A stretch of 64,000 nucleotides of DNA from Symbiodinium natans (GCA_905221605.1 CAJNDS010002681.1:144501-208500); one strand, 5' to 3'. Counted from the first letter of the stretch, positions 10,796-20,980 are shown. The notes: generated by a model not told the origin, from the sequence alone. Numbers and translations: made by a program.

Positions 10796-11395
10796 TTTGG
10801 GGCTTTTGGGGCTTTTGGGGCTTAGGGTTCCGGATTCATAGGTAGTAAGAAGTAGGGTTCTGTGTACCCCGTAATGGGGCTAGAAGTATAGTTGCCATAC
10901 TTGTAACCCTGCTTAGAACTCATAGGTTAAAGCAATATGGGTCCCCCACCCCGAAGGTGTTCGAAGCCAGATAAGCTAAGACTATGCCACACCCCAAAAC
11001 CAACCCTCGAGACCCTCAACCCTAAACTCTAAATCCCAAACCGAGGTTCGGCCTTTTGAAAACTCTGGCAAGATAAATGCAACAAGACCCTCTCGAGCCC
11101 AACAAGGGTTCAGGACTTGGGGTCTGAGGACCCAGCTCGGGGATAAGATCCTCTTCCGACTTCAAGGCTTTCTACAGTCCAGAGACGCCCTGACACCCCA
11201 AAACCCTAAGAAGCTTCGTCGCATCTGGGGTTTTTAACGTTGAAAAACCCTAAAAACGCGAAGAAGCTTCGTAGCCCGCATTCTCAGCGCGCGGCCTTTG
11301 CCGGGCGCCTTTCCGTGGCTGGCGAGGAGGGCCCGAGAGCCTCCGAGACTATGGATTGTAGGCTTCAACCACGACTTTCGGGTGTATAGGTTTAG

Positions 11396-11542
11396 GGGGT
11401 TAAGGGTTAGGGTTTAGGGTTTATAATAGGGTTTAGGGCTTGGGGTTTAGGGTTTAGGGTTTAGCGTTTAGGGTTGAGGGTTGAGGGTTTAGGGTTTGGG
11501 TTTGGGGTTTGGCGTTTGCGGTTTGGGGTTTGGGGTTTAGGC
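11396..11542. repeat. TTTAGGG array with TTTGGGG variants
   Basis: About 18 units, partly TTGAGGG and TTTGGGG. Confidence 0.92.
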
Positions 11543-11595
11543 CCCCAGGCGGAACTGGCAGGAGGCTCCTGCCCACGCGGCCTGGGACCCTTAAG

Positions 11596-11657
11596 GAGAA
11601 AAGCTACAGAAGGCCCTTGCACGCAAGCTGTACCCGATTCTGTTGGACGCTTGCAAT
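11596..11657 (+). CDS. Candidate internal exon, amphipathic helix
   Basis: Acceptor CCTTAAG at 11589-11595; then 2 nt plus 20 codons, EKLQKALARKLYPILLDACN; donor GTTAGGG at 11658, the first bases of a TTTAGGG array. Ends in phase 0. Charged amphipathic helix; family not recognised. Confidence 0.42.
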
Positions 11658-11658
11658 G

Positions 11659-11772
11659 TTAGGGTTTAGGGTTTAGGGTTTAGGGTTTAGGGTTTAGGGT
11701 TTAGGGTTTAGGGTTTAGGGTTCAGGGTTTAGGGTTTAGGGTTTAGGGCTCAGGGTTCAGGGTTTAGGGTTT
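11659..11772. repeat. TTTAGGG array
   Basis: About 16 copies, with the splice-donor-like GTTAGGG at its left edge. Confidence 0.95.
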
Positions 11773-11971
11773 AATTAGGTATCCAGCATTCCTGTTGCCC
11801 TCGCTTTCAAGCTAGCCATCTGACATTGCAAAAACCTAATCTTCAAGAAGCTGCGATCGCTAGCAGTATACTTGTCGAAGCCTCGGCAGCTGCTGGGACG
11901 GCGATTCGCACTAGGAACAAAAAAAAGCTACCGAAGAACATGAAATGTTGTTGCAATAATTGCACTGTTAT

Positions 11972-12071
11972 TTGGGATGTTCCCCTTTTTTTCTGACAGT
12001 CCTTAATTAGGATTACAATCCTCCTTTGTAAGCCCTTATAAGGACGGTTAGTATAAGGGGGAACATCCCAA
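11972..12071. mobile_element. TIR element, family A
   Basis: TTGGGATGTTCCCC at the left, GGGGGAACATCCCAA at the right, inner arms ACAGTCCTTAATTAGGA and CTTATAAGGACGGT. Confidence 0.85.
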
Positions 12072-12257
12072 AATGTTGTTGTGAAACTTGCTTGTTGTGA
12101 ACCTTGCTTCGTGAATACAAGGCATGGGAGATGAAAAAGCACTACACCAGTACTCTTTCCAATGTGTTCGCTGAAGCCGCTTTTTCGGGCTGTGACTAAG
12201 ATTAAATGGGCTTCTTATCGGGTTTTCATTCTGATGGACATACTATGGCCCTGGATC

Positions 12258-12366
12258 CTAAACCCCAAACCTCAAACCCTAAACCCCAAACCCTAAACCC
12301 CAAACCCCAAACCTTAAACCTCAAACCCTAAACCCTAAACCCTAAACCCTAAACCTCAAACCCTTT
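12258..12366. repeat. CCCTAAA / CCCCAAA array
   Basis: About 15 units with frequent CCCCAAA and CCTCAAA variants. Confidence 0.92.
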
Positions 12367-12474
12367 TTCAGGGCTTCGGAGCTGCGAAGCTGCCTGATTG
12401 CACCCAGCCCGGCTGGGGTTCCAAGAGGCGCTCCCCACCGTCAACGAGGATACAAAACTCCTGTTCCCATTCTC

Positions 12475-12900
12475 GGGGATTAGGGTTTAGGGGTTTAGGG
12501 GTTTAGGGTTCATGGTTTGGGAGCCTAGGGGCTTTTTTAGGGGCTTTAGGGTTTAGGGTTTAGGGTTTAGTTAAGGTTTAGGCTTTAGGGATTCGAGTAT
12601 AGCGTTTAGGGTTGGTGGTTCAGGTTTAGAGTTTACTGAGAGTTTAGCTTTAGGGAGACAAGTCCAGGCGTTAGGGTCTTTTTGGGTTCAGGGTTTAGGG
12701 TTTAATTTGGGTTTAGGGCTTAGGGATAAGAGTTTAGGGTTAAGGGTTCAGGGTTTAGGGTTTGATGAGGGTTGAGTGTTTAGGGATAAGAGTTTAGGGT
12801 TTTTGGGGTCAGGGTTGAGGGCTTACTTACGGTTTAGGGTTGAAAGATGAGAGTCCAGGGTTGAGGGTTATGGGTTTAGGGTTATGCTTTGAGCTTTATG
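12475..12900. repeat. Long degenerate TTTAGGG array
   Basis: About 425 bp in which TTTAGGG units decay into AGAGTTTAGGGTT, TTCAGGG and TTAAGGG; a secondary period of roughly 60 bp (ATAAGAGTTTAGGGTT) recurs. No coding signal. Confidence 0.85.
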
Positions 12901-12968
12901 TAGGGTTTTGAGAGTCTGAAGCTACGAGACTCCCTTAGCCTAAAAAACCCTAAGACTCTTTCACCCTG

Positions 12969-13082
12969 CTAGGTTGCCCAGTAACCTAGGATGAAAAAGG
13001 GTGCCCTTTTTTTGCTTAAAGGGGTTTATAAGGGAACCTAAACCTACCAAAAAGGGAATAAGGGTACTACTGGGCATCCTAG
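12969..13082. mobile_element. TIR element, family F, CCTG duplication
   Basis: Ends CTAGGTTGCCCAGTA and TACTGGGCATCCTAG; inner arms GGGTGCCCTTTTT and AAAAAGGGAATAAGGG. Flanked by CCTG at 12965-12968 and 13083-13086. Confidence 0.85.
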
Positions 13083-13219
13083 CCTGAACCCTAAACCCTG
13101 CCTGGAGGTTTCTGGCTAGCAATGAGCAAGGTAAGAAGTAGGGTATCGATACTCATAAGCCGTATTTAGGGTGCTTGGAGACCCTATCTTCAAACGACCC
13201 AAATGAACCTCCCAGCACA

Positions 13220-13394
13220 CCCCTAAACCCCCAAACCCCGAAACCCCTAACCCTAAACCCTAAACCCCGAAACCCCTAAACCCCTAAACCCCTAAGCCTA
13301 AACCCCTAAACCCCTAAACCCCTAAACCCCTAAACCCCTAAACCCCTAAACCCCTAAACCCCTAAACCCCTAAACCCCTAAACCCCTAACCCCT
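13220..13394. repeat. 8-bp CCCCTAAA array
   Basis: The unit changes here from 7-mer to the 8-mer AAACCCCT, repeated about 15 times almost perfectly at 13261-13392. Confidence 0.95.
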
Positions 13395-13404
13395 CGAGCT
13401 ACAC

Positions 13405-13467
13405 AGCGTCCTCCGAGCCGCTGGGCCCGAGCTTAACGTCGGCAGCGTAGATGCCCACAGCCTCTTG
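13405..13467 (-). CDS. Candidate internal exon, 21 codons, phase 0/0
   Basis: Minus strand: acceptor ATGTGAG ending at 13468; 63 bp open, QEAVGIYAADVKLGPSGSED then A; donor GTGTAG at 13403-13404. The intron then runs into the 8-bp array. The IYAADVKLGP strand pattern looks like a folded domain, but no family is recognised. Confidence 0.42.
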
Positions 13468-13591
13468 CTCACATGGAACGAAGAAATTGGGATTTAGGGT
13501 TTAGGTTTTAGGGTTTAGGGTTTAGGGTTTAGGGTTTAGGGTTTGGGGTATTTGGGATTTAGGGTTTAGGGTTTAGGGTTCTCTCTCACAT

Positions 13592-13706
13592 GAAGCAGGG
13601 TTTATATAGCTGTTTTTGTTGAGTGCATATAAGGTTTCGTTTTAATGTTGGTGAGTGTATATACTTGGTGTCCTTTTGGGAGTACAAGAAATATATACCC
13701 TACTTC
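13592..13706. mobile_element. TIR element, family H, ACAT duplication, 115 bp
   Basis: GAAGCAGGGTTTATAT at the left, ATATACCCTACTTC at the right, internal GGTGAGTGTATATACTTGG. Flanked by ACAT at 13588-13591 and 13707-13710. Same length (115 bp) as the copy at 31622-31736. Confidence 0.88.
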
Positions 13707-14322
13707 ACATGGAACAAAGAAATAGCCGTATACAACTATAGAGTCCAATTTGGGGTATTTGGGATTGAGGGTTTAGGGTTTAGGGTTTATACAACTATAG
13801 AGTCCAGGATTTAGGGTTTAGGGTTTAGGGTTTGGGGGTTTCCAAAATTGGGGGGTACCTTCGTTGATATCTTGTACGGACATGAATCACATGAAGCCCT
13901 GTACATCCGCATCTTACCAATTTAGATGCTTGAATCATTCTCTCCTTAAAGTTGCTAAAACATTACGGCAAGCAACTTTGACCCTAAACAGCCAACCCTG
14001 AACCCTAGAAACTGCAATTCATGATGACCACACCCCATAAGTCCCGGATCCTATAAACGCCGCGACTGAGACCCTAACCCCACTAGCCCCTTAAGCCGCA
14101 TGGACCCTAAAGACATAAACCCGCATAAGCCCTAGTAGCCCCGAAACCCTACAACCTACGCACCCCAACACCCTACCCTAAAACCCAATTGGCCCTACAA
14201 TACCCTAACTCAAGCCGAACCCTAAACCCTAAACCCTAAACCCTAAACCTTAAACCCTAAAAGCCAGTAACCCTACAATCTACCCGAACTCAAGCCTGAA
14301 CCCCAAGGAACCCGGTAGAGAC

Positions 14323-14396
14323 CTCGCCTCCACCTCAAGGCGCCGGCTCTTGTCACCCTTGTCCCAGCTGTTCCAAGAGCCACAGAGGTAGTACGC
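14323..14396 (-). CDS. Candidate exon with YYLCGSWNSW motif
   Basis: Minus strand: acceptor TGCAAAG|G (AG at 14397-14398), then 24 codons plus 2 nt: AYYLCGSWNSWDKGDKSRRL then EVEA, then GT donor at 14321-14322. The (Y/F)YxxGSWNSW pattern resembles a short beta-rich motif I recall from many dinoflagellate proteins; that link is from memory and unverified. Both neighbouring introns hold telomere-like arrays (14221-14270, 14410-14480). Confidence 0.5.
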
Positions 14397-14409
14397 CTTT
14401 GCATGAGGC

Positions 14410-14480
14410 TAAACCCTAAACCCTAAACCCTAAACCCTAAACCCTAAACCCTAAACCCTAAACCCTAAACCCTAAACCCG
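14410..14480. repeat. CCCTAAA array
   Basis: Ten perfect copies directly 5' (minus strand) of the exon at 14323-14396. Confidence 0.96.
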
Positions 14481-14560
14481 ACTTGCTTGAGCGTAATGGG
14501 ATTTAGGGGCGCAGGAGGCCTTAGGAGATTTGGGACTCTAGGGGATTTAAGGGTTTAGGG

Positions 14561-14684
14561 TTGGGATGTTCCCCCTTATACTATCGGTCCTTAATAGGGA
14601 TTTAGGGATTATAATTGGTGGTGGGGGGGGGGGGGGGGGTACTGTAATCTCTATTAAGGAGTGTTAGAAAGGGGAACATCCCAA
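14561..14684. mobile_element. TIR element, family A, inside a TTTAGGG context, G15 loop
   Basis: TTGGGATGTTCCCCCTTATA at the left, GGGGAACATCCCAA at the right, with a run of about 15 G (14623-14638) in the loop. TTTAGGG lies directly left and GTTTAGGGG directly right, so the element appears inserted in, or bounded by, the telomere-like repeat. Confidence 0.85.
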
Positions 14685-15024
14685 GTTTAGGGGCTTCTGG
14701 AATGTTTCGGGGCTTCAGGGGCTTTAGGGGCAAAGGGTTTCAGGAAAGTAGTGATTGAAGGGCTTTAGGGTCTTTAAGGCTTTAGAATCTGGGGGTCCTC
14801 GCTTTGGGGCTTTGGGGGGGCATCTTAGGGCTCGAGGGCCTTGGGCTGCGTGGAAAGGGCGCTGCAACCGCAACAAGCAAAGTATAGCCACACCACACCC
14901 GGACACTTTGTACCACGTCAGAAAATACATGTCCCAGGACAGGGAAAGGACATACTTAACACAAGGACTTATGTAAATAAAGAATAAATATGAAGATAAA
15001 ACAGTATAAATCAGTACATAAATA

Positions 15025-15095
15025 AATAAAAATATGTATACATATATATATATATATATATCTATATATATATATATATATTTATATATACGTAA
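15025..15095. repeat. (AT)n-rich tract
   Basis: TATATATA runs forming an AT-rich hairpin-capable tract. Confidence 0.85.
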
Positions 15096-15129
15096 ATAAT
15101 TAAATCAAACAAAAATTTCCCTGTATATG

Positions 15130-15147
15130 TGTATGTATATGTATGCA

Positions 15148-15218
<71 letters not shown>

Positions 15219-15222
15219 CATA
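15130..15222. repeat. (GTATAT)n hexanucleotide microsatellite
   Basis: About 13 copies of GTATAT. Long peptides translated from it (ICICIC, YTYTYT, MYMYMY) are artefacts. Confidence 0.95.
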
Positions 15223-15790
15223 CCTACATACATGTCGCACGACACGGGTCTGGAGGCAGGAGGCAGGGCGAGGAAGCGGGTCTGAAAAGCTCCGAAAGGC
15301 TGACTCCCCCGCACATGTTCTCATTGGGACAGCAGGGGCGGTGCGGGAGAAGTAGACTTGTCACTTGGGCGCTGTCGACCTAAACCCTGAACCCTAAACC
15401 CCAAGCCCTATACCCGTCTCTGCACAACTAAACTTGTTGCTGGACCTCCAGCCCCCCAAGTCCTAGAAACCTAAACCCCTCAGCCTCAGCCCTGAACCCT
15501 ACAAACCCCATAAGTTCCGGGTATATATAGTATATGTACATATGTATACACATATACATATACGGGTACAAAACTATTAACATATCCTTAATTATTTATT
15601 ACCTATGCATTTAAACAGATATACAAAAACCCTGTACATACGCCATAGTATAAACCTTACACACACTATATAACGCCCAACATAAGCTCCATATAAACCT
15701 TATACGAAGATAATAATCCCCGCAATATTATCCGTACAAGGAAGAATCTGTTTCATTTTTTGTGGGGGGGTTCTCAAGCAAATAGTGTAT

Positions 15791-15903
15791 CCAGACCCCG
15801 GAGTAAACTAGGAATAAAAAGGGCACCTCTTTTTGGTTTTAAGGGGACTATAAGGGGACCTAGGCCCTGAAAAAAGGGAATGTGGGCCTACTCTGGGTCC
15901 TAG
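15791..15903. mobile_element. TIR element, family F
   Basis: Left CCAGACCCCGGAGTA, right TACTCTGGGTCCTAG; inner arms CCTCTTTTTGGTTTTAAGG and CCTGAAAAAAGGG. Confidence 0.72.
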
Positions 15904-16097
15904 AGGAAGAACATATCTTGTTTGTTTGTTATACATATATATATATATATATGTATTTTTTTTTTTTTTGGGGGGGGGTCTTCTTAAGCAAGTAGTATAT
16001 TATATAGACAAGTCCTTAGGACTCAAAGCCCCAAGCCTCCGCGGGCTCCGGGGCGCGCCCGCCACCGCCGGGCCAGAGCATCAAAGGAGCCCTGGCA

Positions 16098-16205
16098 AGG
16101 TTCAGGGTTTAGGGTTTAGGGTTTAGGGTTTAGGGTTTAGGGTTTAGGTTTTAGGGATTAGCGTTTAGCGTTCAGGGTTGAGGGTTGAGGGTTGAGGGTT
16201 TAGGC
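16098..16205. repeat. TTTAGGG array with TTGAGGG variants
   Basis: About 15 units. Confidence 0.93.
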
Positions 16206-16357
16206 CTTTCGGTTCCGAAACTACCTAGGAGAAAAAGGATTTAAGGTGCAGTTTTAGGACTTTGGGGTTGTGGTACCATCATGAGATTTGGTACCAGAAA
16301 CTGAACAAAGCAACACTGCAGATGGACCGTCTGGCTTTTCTAGGCCCAAGAGAAACG

Positions 16358-16441
16358 GTTTAGGGTTTAGGGTTTAGGGTTTAGGGTTTAGGGTTTAGGG
16401 TTTAGGGTTTAGGGTTTAGGGTTTAGGGTTTAGGGTTTAGG
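16358..16441. repeat. TTTAGGG array fused to a family F element
   Basis: Twelve perfect copies end in GGGG and continue as a family F body (16442-16533: AAAAAGGGTTCCCTTTTTGG to CACTGGGTCCTAG). The element's left terminus is replaced by the array. Confidence 0.9.
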
Positions 16442-16901
16442 GGGTTAAAAAGGGTTCCCTTTTTGGTTTAAAGGGACTTCTAAGGGAAGCTAAAGCCTAA
16501 AAAAAGGGAAGACGGGCCTACACTGGGTCCTAGTTTTCTAGGTGAGCAAGTAACCTCTGGAAAAAGGGGCCGAAAGTTGTTTCTACGGCATGGGGAATGG
16601 AACTTACACTTGCAAGGGGTGGGCACCGCCAAAAACCCCACAGCAAGCCCTATCGGCCTACACCCGAACCTCCTCCCCCCCCACCCCCCTTAAACCCCAA
16701 GCCATAAACCCTGAACCCTAAACCCTGAAACCCTGAAACCCTAAACCCCAAGCCCGAAACCCTGAACCCTAAACCCTAGACCCCAAACCCTAAACCCCAA
16801 CCCCTAATCCCTAAGCCCTCATCCCTCAACTACCGACATCCCCGGCCTGGCGTCAGTGCGCTGCCTGGAAAGGAAGCTCCACAGGCGTATAGGGTGCTTG
16901 G

Positions 16902-17012
16902 CCACTATTTGCTTAAGAACCCCACAAAGAACAAAAAAATGATAATCCCTGTATTACCCTGAATAAGGAAGAATATTGTGTGTTTTTTTCGGTGTTCTTA
17001 AGCAATTAGTAG
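16902..17012. mobile_element. TIR element, family C, TTGG duplication
   Basis: Ends CCACTATTTGCTTAAGAACC and GTTCTTAAGCAATTAGTAG; A-rich left arm, T-rich right arm. Flanked by TTGG at 16898-16901 and 17013-17016. Confidence 0.88.
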
Positions 17013-17106
17013 TTGGGGCTTCAGGTTTTGCTCAGGGCAAAGGGATTTAGGGCTTACAGGGCTCTTAGGGTTGCATAGGCTTGTAAATAGGGGGTCTTGT
17101 TAATTC

Positions 17107-17379
17107 ATGCGGAGGCTTTTCCAGGGCTTTGTAGGGTCGGGCTTCCTGGGGCTTGTCAGGATGTTGTCTTTGCCATGTTTGGCGATGGAGGCTGAGGATT
17201 TGCGGCTTAGGGTGTGTAGGCAAAGAGGGCTTCAGGGCGTTGGGCTGCACTGCCGATTCTTCAAGAGCAGCGGAGCGATTGCAAATGGAGAAGGGTCACC
17301 CTGTTGCCTCTACAGAAAGAAGCCCGTTCATGAGTATGCCTCTGCAGCCAGGGCAGTGGCCCAAGGCCGCTCGAAGTAG
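17107..17379 (+). CDS. Open reading frame, unrecognised
   Basis: ATG-started, 90 codons, beginning MRRLFQGFVGSGFLGLVRML, which could resemble a leader. Two other frames across the same interval are also open, so coding status is doubtful. It lies about 115 bp upstream of the multi-exon candidate at 17494-17861. Confidence 0.2.
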   Translation: MRRLFQGFVGSGFLGLVRMLSLPCLAMEAEDLRLRVCRQRGLQGVGLHCRFFKSSGAIANGEGSPCCLYRKKPVHEYASAARAVAQGRSK

Positions 17380-17493
17380 ATTGAGTTGCGCCGCATGAGC
17401 GATACTGCACGGACCTGCTCAAAAACCCTTTTCGAGGCCCGAAAGCAAGCCTTGGCAAATAGTCAACACCTGAACTCTGAAAGCCTAACGCAG

Positions 17494-17861
17494 TTTCGGG
17501 GTCGAGGTGGGCGTTGACGAATATAAGTTGCGAGCCAGCGAATAGGGCCTGTAGGGTTTAGGGTTTAGGGTTTAGGGTTTAGGGTTGAGGGTTGAGGGTT
17601 TAGGGTTTAGGGTTTAGGGTTTAGGGTTTAGGGTTTAGGGTTTAGGGCAACAACAGAGTCCACTTTCAGGTCACCTATGAAGCCTCAGCCCTCAGCAAGA
17701 GCCTCCGCCCTGGATCAGTGGAGCCAGTGCAAATCGCGCAGCCTTGGGAGCCAACGGAACGGAGCAGGTACTTGGGGTTTAGGGTTTAGGGTTTAGGGTT
17801 TAGGGGTAGGCCCTGATATATAGTATTTGTAAGTCCTTACAGTACCAAGCGCCCCGACTGA
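17494..17861 (+). CDS. Candidate three-exon 3' gene fragment (17494-17539, 17646-17767, 17843-17861)
   Basis: Exon a (17494-17539) follows acceptor AACGCAG and reads FGVEVGVDEYKLRAS, ending at a GA donor. Exon b (17646-17767) starts at the AG of a TTTAG|GG unit and reads GNNRVHFQVTYEASALSKSL, then RPGSVEPVQIAQPWEPTERS plus 2 nt, ending at GT. Exon c (17843-17861) follows acceptor GTCCTTACAG and ends TKRPD-stop. All three join in phase. Introns are 106 bp (GA-AG, mostly TTTAGGG) and 75 bp (GT-AG, four TTTAGGG copies). The beta-strand-like peptide is not assigned to a family. The 5' part is not found. Confidence 0.55.
17550..17645. repeat. TTTAGGG array forming most of a candidate intron
   Basis: About 13 copies including two TTGAGGG; its last TTTAG supplies the acceptor of the exon at 17646. 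Confidence 0.93.
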
Positions 17862-18415
17862 GTGAGGGTCGCGATATCAGGTTGCAGGGTGGAGGGCGAA
17901 GCCACACGTCTCGCAAGACTTACTTGGGGGTTCCGATTGTTTGGGCTTAGGACTGCCACGGCATGCTCGAAAACCGTATTGAAAAAATAAAAAAGTCAGA
18001 ACGTGAAATCTGAGACACTTTGCAGATGCCGAGCTTAGAGGGCTCAGGGTCAGTTTAGGCCTCAACCTCTCGGGCGCCCGGCCCAAGGTTCCTCCCCAGC
18101 CCAGGGCCAGAATGCCATGCAGCGCTGTCCTGCGGCGCAGAAGCCAAGGGACTAAAGGAGGGACCCTTATAAGGGATTTTCGGGGCTCTTCACGGGTGAT
18201 TTGGGGGCTACCTAGGTAAGGGACTAAAATAAGGTAGATATATATATATATATATATATATACCCTTTAAACAACGGTTTCTAGTCAAAAGGTCTCCAGA
18301 AGGGACTTTGAGTTTGAACCCAGCCCTAAATGAGCTAAAACGTAGCTGTCTTGGCCTGAACTCCGACACCCTAAAGCCAAACCCCGAACCCTGGAAAGTC
18401 CACAAACCCCAAAAC

Positions 18416-18521
18416 CCAAACCCTAAACCCCAAGCGCTAAAACCCTAAACCCTAAACCCTAAACCCTAAACCCTAAACCCTAAACCCTAAACCCTAAACC
18501 CTAAATCCTAAACCCTAAACC
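18416..18521. repeat. CCCTAAA array ending in a C run
   Basis: About 13 copies followed by a C run to 18533. Confidence 0.95.
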
Positions 18522-18536
18522 CCCCCCCCCCCCAAC

Positions 18537-18592
18537 CTGGTCTGGCAGGCCACACTCTCCACTCCGAAGGCTATGTTTGTGTCTTCAGCGTC
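18537..18592 (-). CDS. Candidate internal exon, 18 codons + 2 nt
   Basis: Minus strand: acceptor CATGCCAG (18593-18600), DAEDTNIAFGVESVACQT, donor GTTGGGGG at 18535-18536 entering a G run and TTTAGGG array. A plus-strand alternative (acceptor GGCAG after the C run) is also open, so the strand is uncertain. Confidence 0.35.
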
Positions 18593-18839
18593 CTGGCATG
18601 GAGAAGGGTTTAGGGTTTAGGATTTAGGGTTTAGGGTTTTAGGGTTTGAGGGTTTGAGGGTTTAGGTTTTAGGATTTTGGGCGCGTCAAAACCCTAAACG
18701 CTAAACCCCAACCCCTACCGGGGCTTCGAAAGGGGGCCTAGCCCTAAATGCACGAGTACGAACCGCGGCAGGGAAACCTGCTCGTGGTCAGTCACAAGGA
18801 CTCTAGGGTTTTGGATAACCTTGGTTATCTACAGGGTAG

Positions 18840-18925
18840 GATTTGTATTACACCCAAAAACAACACCCCGCATATACACTCACCAATACACTTACCAAAA
18901 GCAGGCTTTATAAACCCTACTTCAT
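18840..18925. mobile_element. Family H element, left end truncated
   Basis: CATATACACTCACCAATACACTTACC and CCCTACTTCATGG match the family H copies at 13592 and 31622. Confidence 0.6.
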
Positions 18926-19013
18926 GGACGTCTGGGCCAAATCTTTAGAAACATGATAAATCCCTGTAGACCCTGAACCCCCCCTCCCCCCCCCAAAAAA
19001 AAAACAACACAAA

Positions 19014-19300
<287 letters not shown>

Positions 19301-19973
19301 AAACGCTAAACCAAGACAAAAAGATGAGTGCATCCGGGTGCCTGAAGCAGAGGGTTCAGTCTGTACAGGTGCTGCCTCGGAAGACATGATGCTCGGATCT
19401 TCAGGGCTGGAGGGTTAAAGCCCTGCCTGGAGGGGTTAGGGTGTAGGGTGTAGGGTTTAGGGTTTCAGGAAAACCCTGAAGAAGCCTAATCAAGATCTTG
19501 AGATGGCCTGTAAAGCCTAAAGCCAGGGTTTTAGGGTTTTTGACTTCACCATGCACCCTGGTGTCCTACACTAAAAACATCGGGGTTTCGAAAATAGTGG
19601 TACCCATTTGGGTCCCTTTCATGGGATTCAAGTGTATTTGGGGAATCAAAGGAGGTACACCTATTTTGGGAAATGCCCAGGGGCCTTTATCATTAAAATT
19701 GGGCTTTGGGTGTTGTCGTAGTAGGGACCCTAAGGGAATACTCCTAGTAGTTTTTCCGACCCCCTACACTACACCACAAACCCTGTCTCCTAAACCCTAA
19801 ACCCTAAACCCTAAACCCTAAACCCTAAACCCTAGACCCTAGACCCTAAAAAGTAGCACCTCTAAGTCGCCACACCCAGGGTGCAGGGGTTTAGGGCTTG
19901 AGGGAAGGCCTGACGTCTGAAGCACGGTGCTCGGATACTTGTCGCTGTGCGTGCGTGCGAGTGGGCAATTCTT

Positions 19974-20085
19974 CTAGGCTGCCCAGTAACCTGAGCTTAA
20001 AAAGGGTGCCCTTTTTTGCTTAAAGGGGTTTATAAGGGAACCTAAACCCCCCGAAAAGGGAATAAGGGTACTACTGGCATCCTAG
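19974..20085. mobile_element. TIR element, family F, TCTT duplication
   Basis: CTAGGCTGCCCAGTAACC left, TACTGGCATCCTAG right. Flanked by TCTT at 19970-19973 and 20086-20089. Removing the element plus one duplication copy leaves an open frame running from about 19930 into 20090. Confidence 0.87.
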
Positions 20086-20089
20086 TCTT

Positions 20090-20395
20090 GGTGTCGTGGG
20101 AGATGTTAGCTGTCCGACTGGGCGACACGAGCTTTGTTCAATGGCATTCGGCAGGCTTGGTGCAAGTTTTCTTGATTGACGTGATGCGGGAGGATGCCTC
20201 CTCGGGTGTCAGGTGCGCCATGACCGGAAAAGCCGTGTTGAAACCATGGGTTGACGCAGAATCGACATGTATGGGATTGCATCGCAGCAGGCCGCGGAGC
20301 CCGATCGCCCAAGGGCGTGCAGAGTGCACTGGAGGCCTCTGCCCACACCCTCCCGATCTAGGTGAAACTCGATCATCTCTCGTTTATCGTCGTTT
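20090..20395 (+). CDS. Open coding-like segment after a family F element
   Basis: About 100 codons open before the (CT)n tract, reading VSWEMLAVRLGDTSFVQWHS then AGLVQVFLIDVMREDASSG. Upstream, GYLSLCVRASGQFL continues in the same frame if the family F insertion is excised precisely. No canonical donor fits that excision, so it may be a gene interrupted by a non-spliced insertion. Family not recognised; minus frames are partly open too. Confidence 0.3.
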
Positions 20396-20467
20396 GTCTC
20401 TCTCTCTCTCTCTCTCTATTCTCTTTCACTTTTTTCTGGTATCTCTTCTCCTGTTCTTTCTTCTCTC

Positions 20468-20500
<33 letters not shown>

Positions 20501-20520
20501 CTCTGTCTTCGCGCTCTCTC
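20396..20520. repeat. (CT)n pyrimidine tract
   Basis: Interrupted CTCTCT and CTGTCTGT runs over about 125 bp; SLSLSL and RERERE peptides from it are artefacts. Confidence 0.95.
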
Positions 20521-20893
20521 CCTCAACCCTCGCCCTCTCCAGAAATGACCTTTTTGGAGCAGTCTCGGCTAAGGGATGGATACCAGGACCCGCTGCGATC
20601 CGAAAGAAGGAGCGAAGCACAAAGAACATAAGCCCTGAACCCCAAATACAATCGAATCGGGGCAGGGGATGCTCTAAAGTTGACCTTCTACTCTACGCAT
20701 AGCTATGCATATGAGTATAGGCGTATGTTTCTTGACGCTTACCTACAGAGTTCCCAAGAAAAAGGCCCACTCCTCAGATCAGCTCGGACATCGAGAACCC
20801 CCCTAAACCCTAAGCCTAAACCCTAAACCCTAAACCCTAAACCCCAAACCCCCAAAACCTGAACCCTAAGCCCCCTGAGTCCCAGTAGCGCAG

Positions 20894-20980
20894 GCGGGAG
20901 GATGCCGAAGCCATGGCCTTTGATCACCTGACGGGTCTCAAGTTGTCAATTTTGAAAGCCCCAGTGCAAAACCTGAAGCG
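20894..20980 (+). CDS. Candidate internal exon ending at a TTTAGGG-derived donor
   Basis: Acceptor GTAGCGCAG (to 20893), then 1 nt, 28 codons and 2 nt: REDAEAMAFDHLTGLKLSIL, KAPVQNLK. Donor GTTTAGGG at 20981 is the first unit of the following array. Splicing to the last TTTAG|GG of that array (about 21078) would give EQA-stop. Helical, unrecognised. Confidence 0.48.

Noticed and set aside
12259-12366. CRISPR array
   Set aside because: Regular short repeats here are contiguous telomere-like units without unique spacers, in eukaryotic DNA.
15100-15383. ORFs rich in Ile-Cys, Tyr-Thr or Met-Tyr
   Set aside because: They come from the (GTATAT)n microsatellite.
20362-20702. Ser-Leu rich and Arg-Glu rich ORFs
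   Set aside because: Products of the (CT)n tract.
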